Part shown: positions 53,509 through 64,000 of the stretch, in pieces | Numbering within the stretch: the first letter of the stretch is position 1 | How the letters are laid out: the number at the start of each line of letters is the position of its first letter | Assembly (NCBI GenBank): GCA_003996215.1 | Contig: QJPP01007235.1 | Location: forward strand, 186,001-250,000 | DNA from: Jaltomata sinuosa | Lineage: Eukaryota; Streptophyta; Magnoliopsida; Solanales; Solanaceae | DNA length: 64,000 nucleotides | Direction: 5' to 3' | The notes under the pieces: generated by a model | Told to the model about the DNA's origin: nothing | What the model saw: the letters and a program-made list of their open reading frames with translations, nothing else | Database searches by the model: none | Position numbers and translations under genes: made by a program

Positions 53509-54829
53509 TGATGTGACGCTAATTTACGTCACTTTCGACTCCTTTTTACTAAGAACAAATCGTACGTTTTCAAGCAACCATTGTTGTTTTTAATGTTTTT
53601 ATGTTGTATTTGTAGGAAATGGAAGCAAACACGAAAACGGAAGAAAATACGAGAAAAACGAAGTTCTGCCTAAGGGTGACGGTTTGAGTGACGGTCCGTC
53701 ACATGTGTGACGGTCCGTCACATAGACCGTCGCGTGGAGGCAGCAAAGGAGGCGACACCACTGCCTAGCAGTGACGGTCCAGGCGACGGTCCGTCACTGC
53801 CTTGACGGTCCGTCAGCCTGACCGTCAAGTTAAGGCAGTGGCGTTACGTCGGCGACCCGCGTTTTGGGGATTCCTAGCCCGTTTTGGATTTGGTTTCTTT
53901 GACTCCTATAAATACCCTATGATAGGTTTATGTAATTAGAATACACCCAATAGTTTTAGAATAGTTTTTAGTCATTTTTTGAGAGCAACAACACGTTTTC
54001 GGATTCTTGAATTCGTGTTCGTGAGTTCTTGGTTTTTCTTGTTCTTGGATTATTGAAGATTGGTTTTCATTATATTGTAAGAACTTCTTCTCCTTATTAT
54101 GAATTCAATTCTCTTCTCTTTTCTTTATAGCATGATTAACTAAAACTCCCGCAACTAGGGTTGTGGGAGCCATGGCAAACGTAGCAATATAGATTCCGGG
54201 GAGCGTTGGGTTCGATTTATGTATTGTCACGTTGTTAATCATACATTATGTCACGTTTTCTAGTGGGTTGCAAACATTAGAACATGCCTAGGTTTAATTT
54301 GCTTGAGAAAGAGATTAAAACCGCGAAACTTGATTAACAACAAGGATTCGAGACTACCAACTCTCGTCTTAAAGATTAATGCCGTAACTGGATTAATCTA
54401 CTTGATGTTAGGATTGAGAGCTAAAAAGCACACCTTTTTGAGATCGAGAGAAGATAAAAGGAAATTTGTTTATTTGGTCGAGAGACGTTTAGACGATACA
54501 ATTGACGCAATCACATCGTGACAATCATATAGAAAGAACTCGGTTAAGCCTAGAATCGACATTGTTACAACGCCATGGTGAACACTTCCCTAGTTCGCAT
54601 TCTCTCCTATTGATTAAAACTCACACGTTTATTATTTGTTTTGTTTACACGTTAATTACAAAACCCCCCCTTTTATTTACCGGAAACGATTGACGACTAG
54701 TCACATACTTCACTAAAGTCTTAATCATCACCATATTCTCTGTGGGATTCGACCCCAAACTTGTTGGGTTATATATTTGACAACGATCGCGTACGCTTCT
54801 TAAATTGAGGTGTAGTTTGAGCGTTATCA
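53509..54829 (+). mobile_element. LTR2 of the D array (1321 bp)
   Basis: TGATGTGACGC...GCGTTATCA, nearly identical to LTR1. TATA at about 53906. It is joined directly to internal gag sequence with no primer site. Confidence 0.9.
54132..54192 (+). other. Leader module of LTR2
   Basis: ATG-ATT-AAC-TAA (54132-54143), hairpin 54146-54169, ATG of the 6-codon MANVAI frame at 54172; same as LTR1. Confidence 0.75.
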
Positions 54830-56451
54830 CGTCAGGAAGTATAAAGAAGGTGCAAGCTGTGGGTTCCCAAGGTATAGAGACTGAGGAGGCCAATTACTTG
54901 GGGGGTTTCCAGGCCAATGGCCAGGGAAACCAAGGTCAGAACTATCCAAGAGACAACCACTATGAGAATGGTGGCTACAAAAATCGCGACCAAGGAAGCT
55001 GGAGGAACAACTCCGATAGAGGTGGGTTGTATATACCACCTGGCAATCGGGACAAAACTGGCAGCGAAACTGAGACGTCCAAACTTGAGAACATGATGGC
55101 GAAGATGCTGCTTAAGGTGGAATCAACGGACTCTGGGGTAAAGGCAATACGGAATGAGTTATCAACATTGAGTCTGGTAGTGGAGTCACACTCAACCGCG
55201 ATCAAGCAACTAGAGCAACAAGTGGGTCACATCTCGGCATCTCTAAACCCAAGGAAAATAGGTACTTTGCCGAGCGACACCACTCATCCGCAGAATGATG
55301 CAAGCTGTATGGCGATCACCACAAGAAGCGGAAAAGTATTACCGGAATCACATCCGGTAATTCATGCTCAAGATGATAGTGCGGATGATAAAGAGGCGGT
55401 AGAGAAGGAAACGCCAAAGCCCGCAGAGAAACGCAAGGAAGCTGAAAAGCTTCCAACTATGATGTTTCGACACCCACCCCCTTTCCCCCAGAGGTTGAAG
55501 AAGAAAGCTGACGATAGTAAGTTCCTGAACTTCATGACCATGTTAAAACAGATTGCAATAAACATACCATTGGTGGAAGCTCTGGAACAAATGCCCGGTT
55601 ATGCCAAGTTCATGAAGGACTTGATCACAAAGAAGAGGACGGTAAGTTTTGAGCCGGAAGACAACCTCCATCACTGCAGCGCTATTTCCTCTAGATCATT
55701 AGTGGAAAAGAAAGGAGATCCAGGTGCGTTCACTGTTCCATGTACTATCGGGAAGCTCAACTTCGGAAGAGCTATGTGTGATCTTGGTGCTAGTATAAAT
55801 TTTATGCCGCTAGCAGTGTATGACAAATTGGGTTTGGGAGCTCCTAAACCAACGTCCATGAGAGTGATGATGGCTGACCGTTCGGTAAAGCGACCCGTAG
55901 GGATATTGACTGATGTGCTAGTTAAGATCGGTAAGCTTATCTTCCCAGCTGACTTTGTGATTTTGGATTGCGAAGTGGACTTCGAAGTTCCCATAATCTT
56001 GGGACGACCATTGTTAGCTACGGCGAGAGTATTGGTTTACATGGAGAAAAACGAACTGACCTTCCGATTGAACAATGAAGTGGTCAAGTTCGATGTGTCT
56101 AAATTGATGAAGCAACCAAGTGACATGAGGGTGGTCGCGGTCATCAATGCTGTTGAGGAAGCTCCTGCGGATGTGCACCTTGAGGAGAAGAGTTTGGTTG
56201 AGACTCTAGCTGTTGTGAGAAGAATGCCGCGAAAAGAGAAGCATGTTGCGGAAAGCGGTGTAATTAGCTTAAGGAAACGAAAACACCGCAAGAGAATCTA
56301 CAAGGAAAGAGCGAAGAAGCGGGCACGACTAGCGGCGGAGCAAATAAAAGAGGAAGTTGGAGCGCAACATGAGGTTGGCGCACACAAGTACTCCATCGAG
56401 TTCTCTTGTTTTGGAGACCCTGGCGGTCTCCAACATCATTCCAGAATCTGA
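54830..56451 (+). CDS. Gag C-terminal part and protease of int2 (open frame)
   Basis: Open for about 540 codons from the LTR junction. First gag residues SGSIKKVQAVGSQG correspond to the int1 gag middle (about 50165). Then Gly/Asn-rich linker, coiled-coil-like segment (ESTDSGVKAIRNELSTLSLV), protease with DLGAS and PIILGRPLLATARVLV, basic tail RKRKHRKRIYKERAKKR, and a C-terminal extension (EEVGAQHEVGAHKYSIEFSC) longer than in int1, where a stop ended it at AAEQ. No ATG of its own: the apparent N-terminal residues encoded before 54830 are LTR sequence. Gag N-terminus, capsid and primer site are missing, so this is a 5'-truncated unit, although its protease frame is uninterrupted. Confidence 0.8.
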
Positions 56452-57985
56452 GACAGATCGACTTCACAGGTATTCCTTTATTCTCACAGTTTTTAGCTTT
56501 CGCATATATGCATTGGGGACAATGCATGAGTCTAAGTTGAGGGTGTTGGGAAACCTGTGAGTCACCACCAAGGGTTTTTGTTGCCGATTTCTTTTCCATA
56601 CGGTGTGCTATCTAGTAGAACCGGCATGTTTAGGTTGTTGTTTTAAATTTTTTTTTTAAATTTTTTTTTTTCTATAGCAAAGCATGCGATTTCTTAGCAA
56701 ACGAAGCCCCTTTAAAAATTTTATGTTTTTGAGCTTATGTTGAAACGATTGACTGTCTGGATCTGTAGATGTCATTGTGTGAATATGATAGAATGAGTAT
56801 GCTTAAGCCGAGCGGTTGTTTGATAGTTGGTAGCGATATAGTTTCTTGGTGCCAAGAGCGTGTGAGTTTATTGTCATAAATTCTTACTCTGTGCATGCAT
56901 CTAGAACTTGCCCGGTCTATTTTGTTAAGTTTGAAGTTTGGTTGCTTAGGAAAGGATCGCAGGCCCTTTTTGATGCAGTCCACTTAGCCTATATGACCGT
57001 CCAAATACAAATAATCCCTTTTGATCCCTGTTTGAGCCATAATTGACCTTGTTCTTTCAATAACCTGTCACCATTCATGTTTAACTTTGAATCCCTATTT
57101 TGGCCCTGGTCCTTCCTTGGACATCGTGCACCTCAACGTAGGCAAACAACCTAAGTTGAGGGTGGCTACTATAGAGGTAAACCCTGTTTTGGCCCTGGTC
57201 CTACCAATGGACATGGTGCACCTTGACGTAGGCAATCAGCCTAAGTTGAGGGTGGCTACTACAGTGGTAAAGGAGAAGAAAAAGAGGATGGAGATGATTG
57301 TTGTTGAATAGAATGAAAATCCGGGTGTGCGCCTAAGAAAAGAAAAGAAAAATAAAGAAAGATGAAAAAGATCGAAAAAGAAACAAAAAGAATTGTCAAT
57401 AAAGAGGCCGCACCTGTATCTAGAATCAAGGAAATAAAAAGGTGAATGAGGATGGATAAAGTGAAGTTATGTGGTGATAAGATGTAAATGGTTCCAAGGA
57501 GGGCTTAGTCACTAACCCCTAAATGTATCCTACCTGCACCCGAAGCCTCATTACAAGCCGAAACAAGTCCTGTAGTGATCCTGAGTAGCTTTCTGAAGAA
57601 CCGAAATAGAATAGTAAGGGCAAGCCTATGGTATCGCATGTGCATTGTTTGAAATCGTTTGTGAGTGTGAGCGCTTACCTAGTCCCAAATCTTGTGTGTG
57701 GGATTTCTTTGTGGTGAGGGCACCAAGATGTCTATATTGTCTATTGATTGTTAGGATAGCTGCGTATGTGTATGCATAATATTCTATCATATCGGAATGA
57801 CATGTTTGGATCCTTGCAAGTTAGTGTTTCATACATACGTGTGCTACGAGGGAGCTTGATTTAATTGAATAAGTTTTGAATGACCATGAAGTGCTATAGA
57901 CATGAGTTCGTGTTCTTAGTTGAGTCGTATTATTGTTTTATGTTATGTTGCTTGAGGACAAGCGAACGTTTTAAGTTGAGGGTGT
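56452..57985 (+). mobile_element. 3' non-coding region of int2
   Basis: Same content as 51875-53508, including the 90-bp duplication (about 57100-57270) and AAGTTGAGGGTG copies; poly(T) variation near 56650. Confidence 0.8.
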
Positions 57986-59292
57986 TGATGTGACGCTAAT
58001 TTACGTCACTTTCGACTCCTTTTTACTAAGAACAATCGTACGTTTTCAAGCAACCGTTGTTGTTTTTGATGTTTTTATGTTGTATTTGTAGGAAATGGAA
58101 ACAAACACGGAAACGGAAGAAAGTACGCGAAAAACAACATTCTGCCTAAGAGTGACGGCCTGAGTGACGGCCCGTCACAAGTCTGACGGTCCGTCACTGG
58201 GACCGTCAACTTAAGGCAGCATCACTGCCTAGCAGTGACGGTCCAGGCGACGGTCCGTCAAGGCAGTGACGGTCCGTCAGCCTGACCGTCACGCTAAGGC
58301 AGTGGCTTACGTCGGCGACCCGCGTTTTGGGGATTCCTAGCCCGTTTTGGATTTGGTTTCTTTGACTCCTATAAATACCCTATGATAGGTTTATGTAATT
58401 AGAAATCACCCAATAGTTTTAGAATAGTTTTTAGTCGTTTTTTGAGAGCAACAACACGTTTTCGGATTCGTGAATTCGTGTTCTTGAGTTCTTGGTTGTT
58501 CTTGTTCTTGGATTATTGAAGAAGTATTTTCATCATATTGTAAGAATCTTCTTTCCTTTATAATGAATTACTTCTTTTCTTCTTCGAGCATGAGTAACTA
58601 AAACTCCCGCAACTAGGGTTGTGGGAGCCATGGCAAACGTAGCAATATAGATTCCGGGGAGCGTTGGGTTCGATTTATGTATTGTCACGTTGTTAATCAT
58701 ACGTTATGTCACGTTTTCTAGTGGGTTGCAAACATTAGAACATGCCTAGGTTTAATTTGCTTGAGAAAGAGATTAAAACCGGGAAACTTGATTAACAACA
58801 AGGATTCGAGACTACCAAACTCTCGTCTTAAAGAATTAATGCCGTAACTGGATTAACTCTACTTGATGTTAGGATTGCAGAAGCTAAAAAAGCACACCTT
58901 TTTGAGATCGAGAGAAGATAAAAGGAAATTTGTTTATTTGGTCGAGAGACGTTTAGACGATACAATTGACGCAATCACATCGTGACAATCATATAGAAAG
59001 AACCCGGTTAAGCCTAGAATCGACATTGTTACAACGCCATGGTGAACACTTCCCTAGTTCGCATTCTCTCCTATTGATTAAAACTCACACGTTTATTATT
59101 TGTTTTGTTTACACGTTAATTACAAAACCCCCCCTTTATTTACTGGAAACGATTGACAACTAGTCACTTAATTCACTAAAGTCTTAATCATCACCATATT
59201 CTCTGTGGGATTCGACCCCAACCTTGTTGGGTTATATATTTGACAACGATCGCGTACGCTTCTTAAATTGAGGTGTAGTTTGAGCGTTATCA
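57986..59292 (+). mobile_element. LTR3 of the D array (1307 bp)
   Basis: TGATGTGACGC...GCGTTATCA. The palindrome cluster differs from LTR1/LTR2 (shorter, 58150-58290). Joined directly to mid-protease sequence, without primer site or gag. Confidence 0.88.
58590..58650 (+). other. Leader module of LTR3
   Basis: ATG-AGT-AAC-TAA (58590-58601), hairpin 58604-58627, then the 6-codon MANVAI frame (58630-58650). The second codon differs from LTR1/2 and equals that of LTR E; length and stop are kept. Confidence 0.75.
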
Positions 59293-59860
59293 GCGACCCG
59301 TAGGGATCTTGTCTGATGTGCTAATAAAGATCGGTAAGCTTATCTTCCCAGCTGACTTTGTAATTTTGGATTGCGAAGTGGACTTCGAAGTTCCCATAAT
59401 CTTGGGACGACCATTGTTAGCTACGGCGAGAGTTTTGGTTGACATGGAGAAAAATGAACTGACCTTCCGATTGAACAATGAAATGGTCAAGTTCGATGTG
59501 TCTAAATTGATGAAGCAACCAAGTGACATGAGGGTGGCCGCGGTCATCAATGCTATTGAGGAAGAGCCTGCGGATGTGCACCTTGAGGAGAAGTGTTTGG
59601 TTGAGACCCGAGCTGCTATGAAGTTGGGATCGAATGGTGTGGTGAGACAGGCAGAGAAAGGCGGTGAAAATAGATCAAAGAAACGAAAACACCGCAAGAG
59701 AATCTACAAAGAAAGAGCGAAGAAGCGGTCACGACTAGCTGCGGAGCCAACAAAAGAAGAAGTTGGACAGCAACATCGAATCAGCAGCGCGTGCAAACAC
59801 TCCATCGAGTTCTCTTATTTTGGAGACCCTGGCGGTCTCCAACATCGTTCCAGAATCTGA
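59293..59860 (+). pseudogene. Protease C-terminal fragment of int3
   Basis: Begins inside the protease (CGACCCGTAGGGATCTTG, corresponding to 51420 of int1) and runs SDVLIKIGKLIFPADFVILD ... PIILGRPLLATARVLVD to the basic tail and a C-terminal extension. The active-site part is missing. Confidence 0.82.
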
Positions 59861-61387
59861 GTCATATCGACTTCACAGGTATTCCTTTATTCTCACAGTT
59901 TTTAGTTTGCATATATATGCATTGGGGACAATGCATGAGTCTAAGTTGAGGGTGTTGGAAAACCTGTGAGTCACCACCGAGGGTTTTTGTTGCCGATTTC
60001 TTTTCCCTCCGGTGTGCTATCTAGTAGAACCGGCATGTTTAGGTTGTTAGTTTAAATTTTTTTTAGTGTCTATAGCAAGCATGCGTTGTTCTTATCTAAA
60101 AATGAGGCCCTTTGAAAAAAATTTCTGGTTTTGAGCTTATGTTGAAACGATTGACTGTCTGGATCTTTGTATGTCATTGTGTGAATATGAGTAGAATGAG
60201 TATGCTTAAGCTGAGCGGTTGTTTGATAGTTGGTAGCGATATAGTTCTTGGTGCTAAGAGTGTGTGAGATTAATTGTCATAAATTCTTACTCTGTGCATG
60301 CATCTAGAACTTGCCCGGTCTATTTTGTTAAGTTTGAAGTTGGTTGCTTAGGAAAGGATCACAGGCCCTTTTTGTGTGCAGTCCACTTAACCTAAAAAGA
60401 CCGTCCAAATATAAATAATCCCTTGATCCCTGTTTGAGCCGTACTTGACCTTATTCTTTCAATAACCTGTCACCATTCCTGTTTAACTTTGAATCCCTAT
60501 CTTGGCCCTGGTCCTTCCTTGGACATCGTGCACCTCAACGTAGGCAAAACAACCTAAGTTGAGGGTGACTACTATAGAGGTAAACCCTGTTTTGGCCCTG
60601 GTCCTACCAAAGGACATTGTGCACCTTGACGTAGGCAATCAGCCTAAGTTGAGGGTGGCTACTACAGTGGTAAAGGAGAAGAAAAAGAGGATGGAGATGA
60701 TTGTTGTTGAATAGAATGAAAATCCGGGTGTGCGCCTAAGAAAAATAAAAGAAAAATAAAGAAAGATGAAAAAGATCGAAAAAGAAACAAAAAGAATTGT
60801 CAATAAAGAGGCCACACCTGTATCTAGAATCAAGGAAATAAAAAGGTGAATAAGGATGGATAAAGTGAAGTTATGTGGTGATAAGATGTAAATGGTTCCA
60901 AGGAGGGCTTAGTCACTAACCCCTAAATGTATCCTACCTGCACCCGAAGCCTCATTACAAGCCGAAACAAGTCCTGTAGTGATCCTAAGTAGCTTTCTGA
61001 AGAACTGAAATAGAATAGTAAGGGCAAGCCTATGGTATCGCATGTGCATTGTTTGAAATCGTTTGTGAGTGTGAGCGCTTACCTAGTCCCAAATCTTGTG
61101 TGTGGGATTTCTTTGTGGTGAGGGCACCAAGATGTCTATATTGTCTATTGATTGTTAGGATAGCTGCGTATGTGTATGCATAATATTCTATCATATCGGA
61201 ATGACATGTTTGGATCCTTGCAAGTTAGTGTTTCATACATTTGTGTGCTACAAGGGAGCTTGATTTAATTGAATAAGTTGAATGACCATGAGTTGCTATA
61301 GACATGAGTTTGTGTTCTTAGTAGAGTCGTATTATTGTTTTATGTTATGTTGCTTGAGGACAAGCGAACGTTTTAAGTTGAGGGTGT
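59861..61387 (+). mobile_element. 3' non-coding region of int3
   Basis: Third copy of the family's 3' region, with the 90-bp duplication near 60500-60680. Confidence 0.8.
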
Positions 61388-61673
61388 TGATGTGACGCTA
61401 ATTTACGTCACTTTCGACTCCTTTTTACTAAGAACAATCGTACGTTTTCAAGCAACCATTGTTGTTTTTGATGTTTTTATGTTGTATTTGTAGGAAATGG
61501 AAACAAACACGGAAACGGACGGAAATACGCGAAAAAGAGCAATCTGCCTAAGTGTGACGGCCTGAGTGACGGCCCGTCACACATGTGACGGTCCGTCACT
61601 GGGACCGTCACTCCAAGGCAGCAAAGGGACAGTGCCACTGCCTAAGGCTGACGGTCCAGGTGACGGACCGTCA
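61388..61673 (+). mobile_element. LTR4 of the D array, truncated after 286 bp
   Basis: TGATGTGACGC start, ending inside the palindrome cluster at GACGGACCGTCA, where satellite sequence begins. Confidence 0.85.
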
Positions 61674-64000
61674 GTGAGCATCCGTGACGATCTATTTTAT
61701 AGTGCACGTTGGTTCGAAGGGGAAAACGTGTGCTTTTTGGATTTCAAACATGGCCCGAAATAGTACATAGGGATTTTTTGGTTTTTTCGTGTGTTATAGT
61801 CCATGGATTTTGTGTGATATGTGCGTCCGATGGTATTTTGGCCAAAATTTTTTGTGGGCGTCTGTGACGACCTATTTAATGGCATGCGTTTGTTCGGAGG
61901 GGCAAACGTGGGCCTTTTGGATTTCAAACGTGGCCCGGAATGAGAAATAGGGACTTTTTAGTTTTTCGTGTGTTATAGTCCATGTATTTTGTATGATATG
62001 TGCGTCCAATGTTTTTTTGGACAAAAGTTTTTGTGGGCGTCTGTGTCGACCTATTTAATGGCACCCGTTGGTTCGGAGTGGCAAACGTGGGCCTTTTGGA
62101 TTTCAAACGTGGCTCAAAATGGGAAATTGGAATTTTTTGGTTTTTTAGTGTGTTGTAGTCCATGGAATTTGTGTGATATGTGCGTCCGGTGGTTTTTTGG
62201 ATGAAATTTTTTGTGGGAATCCGTGATGAACTATTTAGTGGCGTGCGATGGGTCGGAGGGGCAAACGTGGGCTTTTTGGATTTCAAACGTGGCCCAGAAC
62301 GAGAAATAGGGATTTTTCAATTTTTTCGTGTGTAGTCCATGGATTTTGTGTGATATGTGCGTCCGACGTTTTTTTGGCCAAAACTTTTTGTGGGCGTTCG
62401 TGACGACCTATTTAATGGCGCGCATTGGTTCGGAGGAGCAAACGTGGGCTTTTTAGATTTCAAACGTGGCCCGAAATGGGAAATAGGGACTTTTTGGTTT
62501 TTTCGTGTGTTATAGTTCATGGATTTTGTGTGATATGTGCGTCAGACGGTTTTTTGGCCGAAATTTTTTGTGGGCGTCCGTGAAGACCTATTTATTGGCG
62601 TGTGTTGGTTTGGAGGGGAAAATGTGGGCTTTTTTTATTTCAAACGTGGCCCGAAATAGGAAATAGAGATTTTTCGATTTCTTCGTGTGTTATAATCCAT
62701 GAATTTTGTGTGATATGTGCGTCCGACAGTTTTTGGCCGCCGTGACTACCTATTTAATAGCGCGCGTTGGTTCGGAGGGGCAAACGTAGGTTTTTTGGAT
62801 ATCAAACTTGGCCCGAAATGAAAAATAGGGATTTTTTCATTTTTCGTGTTTTATAGTCCATTGATTTTGTGTGATATGTGTGTTCGGCGGTTTTTTGGCC
62901 AAATTTTTTTGTGGCCATTCGTGACAACCTATTTAATAGTGCGCATTAGTTCGGAGGGGCAAGCGTAGGTTTTTTGGATTTCAAACATGGCCCGCAACAA
63001 AAAATAGAGATTTTTTCATTTTTCGTGTGTTATAGTCCATGGATTTTGTGTGATATGTGCGCCCGGCAGTTTTTTGACCAAAATTTTTTGTGGGCATCCG
63101 TGATGACCTATTTAATGGCGCGCGTAGGCTCAGAGGGGAAAACGTAGGTTTTTTAGACTTCAAACGTGGCCCGGAATGGAAAATAGGGTTTTTCCCATTT
63201 TTTTCATGTGTCATAGTCTATGGATTTATTGTGATCTGTACGCCCAGTGGTTTTTTGGACAAAAATTTTTGTGGGCGTCCGTGACGACCTATTTAACGGT
63301 GCGTGTTGGTTCGGAGGGGCATACGTAGGTTTTTTGGATTTCAAACGAGGCCCAGAATGGAAAATGCGGTTTTTTTCCATTTTTTAGATTGTTATAGTCC
63401 ATGAATTTTGTGTGATATGTGCGCCCGATGGTTTTTTTGCCAAAATTTTTCTTGGGCGTCCGTGACGACCTATTTAATGGCGTGCATTGGTTTGGAGGGG
63501 CAAACGTAGGTTTTTCGGATTTCAAATGTGGCTCGGAACGAAAAAATAGGGATTTTTTTGATTTTTTTCCGTGTGTTATAGTCCATGAATTTTGTGTGAT
63601 ATGTGTTCCCGGCGGTTTTTTGGCCAATTTATTTTGTGAGAGTCCATGACGACCTATTTCATGGCGCGCTTTGGTTCATAGGAGCAAACGTAGATTTTTT
63701 AGATTTCAAACGTGGCTCGACACGGAAAATAAGGATTTTTCTATTTTTTCGTGTGTTATAGTCCATGATTTTGTGTGATATGTGCGCACAATGATTTTTT
63801 GGCCAAAACTTTTCGTGGGCGTCCGTGACGACCTATTTAATGGCGCACATTGGTTCGGAAGGGCAAATATGAATCTTTTGAATTTCAAACGTGGCTCGCA
63901 ATGAAAAATAGGAATTTTTTTCTTTTTTGTGTGCTATAGTCCATGGATTTTGTGTGATATGTGCGCCCGACAGTTTTTTAGCCAAATTTTTTTGTGGGCT
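61674..64000. repeat. ~180-bp satellite array (about 13 monomers, runs off the window)
   Basis: Repeats of a unit beginning GTGGGCGTCCGTGACGACC, with landmarks TTGGTTCGGAGGGGCAAACG, TTGGATTTCAAACGTGGC, TAGTCCATGGATTTTGTGTG and TTTTTGGCCAAAATTTTTTG. Unit starts are near 61674, 61854, 62033, 62213, 62391, 62571, 62735, 62909, 63092, 63272, 63452, 63633 and 63813. One unit (62571-62735) is short by about 15 bp. Monomers differ by many substitutions, so the array edge is diverged. Its open frames are an accident of the repeat. I cannot name the family. Confidence 0.9.

Noticed and set aside
61924..63627. Family of similar 60-120-codon ORFs on the minus strand (TFAPPNQ...PLNRSSRTPTK)
   Set aside because: These are reading frames of the 180-bp satellite (a multiple of three), broken irregularly and with no start context.
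61674..64000. Regular repeat considered as a CRISPR-like array
   Set aside because: Monomers are contiguous and ~180 bp with no unique spacers; this is a eukaryotic satellite.

Overview
Plant nuclear DNA, most likely from a Solanum or close Solanaceae relative. I infer this from ERF5-like AP2/ERF genes, a solendovirus-like (tobacco vein clearing virus-type) endogenous pararetrovirus, Solanaceae-type Ty3/gypsy LTRs and Stowaway/hAT/foldback MITEs. There is one apparently intact host gene (an ERF transcription factor at 41239-42030, minus strand). A nonsense-mutated paralogue (31291-32157) lies about 10 kb away. Almost everything else is nested mobile DNA.

Layout: (1) 1-15116: three nested Ty3/gypsy elements. 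The 3' end and LTR of element A (1-2303) sit inside the 5' LTR of element B (LTRs 2304-4507 and 7286-15116, gag remnant only). Element C (8755-14226) is inserted in B's 3' LTR; it is young, with 568-bp LTRs differing at about 5 sites and a GGGTT target duplication. C encodes gag, a protease-like domain and a long unrecognised C-terminal frame, but no reverse transcriptase. (2) 15117-22845: AT-rich intergenic DNA with a 389-bp MITE and a ~754-bp tandem duplication. (3) 22846-31200: a nearly full-length, decayed endogenous pararetrovirus on the minus strand: movement protein, coat protein, PR-RT-RNase H, transactivator-like ORF, promoter and leader. It carries an inverted duplication of its movement-protein end. 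(4) 31250-42900: the ERF duplication, its promoters and a dense cluster of MITEs. One foldback element carries a captured fragment of an ATG16-like WD40 gene. A copia fragment lies at 39.8-40.6 kb. (5) 42976-46279: LTR and broken gag of another gypsy element (F). (6) 46280-61673: Athila-type elements (tRNA-Asp primer site). One LTR (E) is inverted. It is followed by a tandem array LTR1-int1-LTR2-int2-LTR3-int3-LTR4 (D) whose internal regions carry only gag and protease and are progressively truncated from the left. (7) 61674-64000: about 13 monomers of a ~180-bp satellite, suggesting pericentromeric or other heterochromatic DNA.

The most interesting signals are: a conserved short ORF / hairpin / short ORF module in the leader part of every Athila LTR, resembling the geometry of pararetroviral ribosome-shunt leaders; precise joining of the LTR terminus to internal gag/protease positions in the D array, as expected if autointegration circles had been recombined into it; clusters of GC-rich ~12-bp palindromes at comparable places in unrelated LTR families; the ATG16 capture; and the unexplained ~500-residue C-terminal region of element C. 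All coordinates and comparisons were made by eye.
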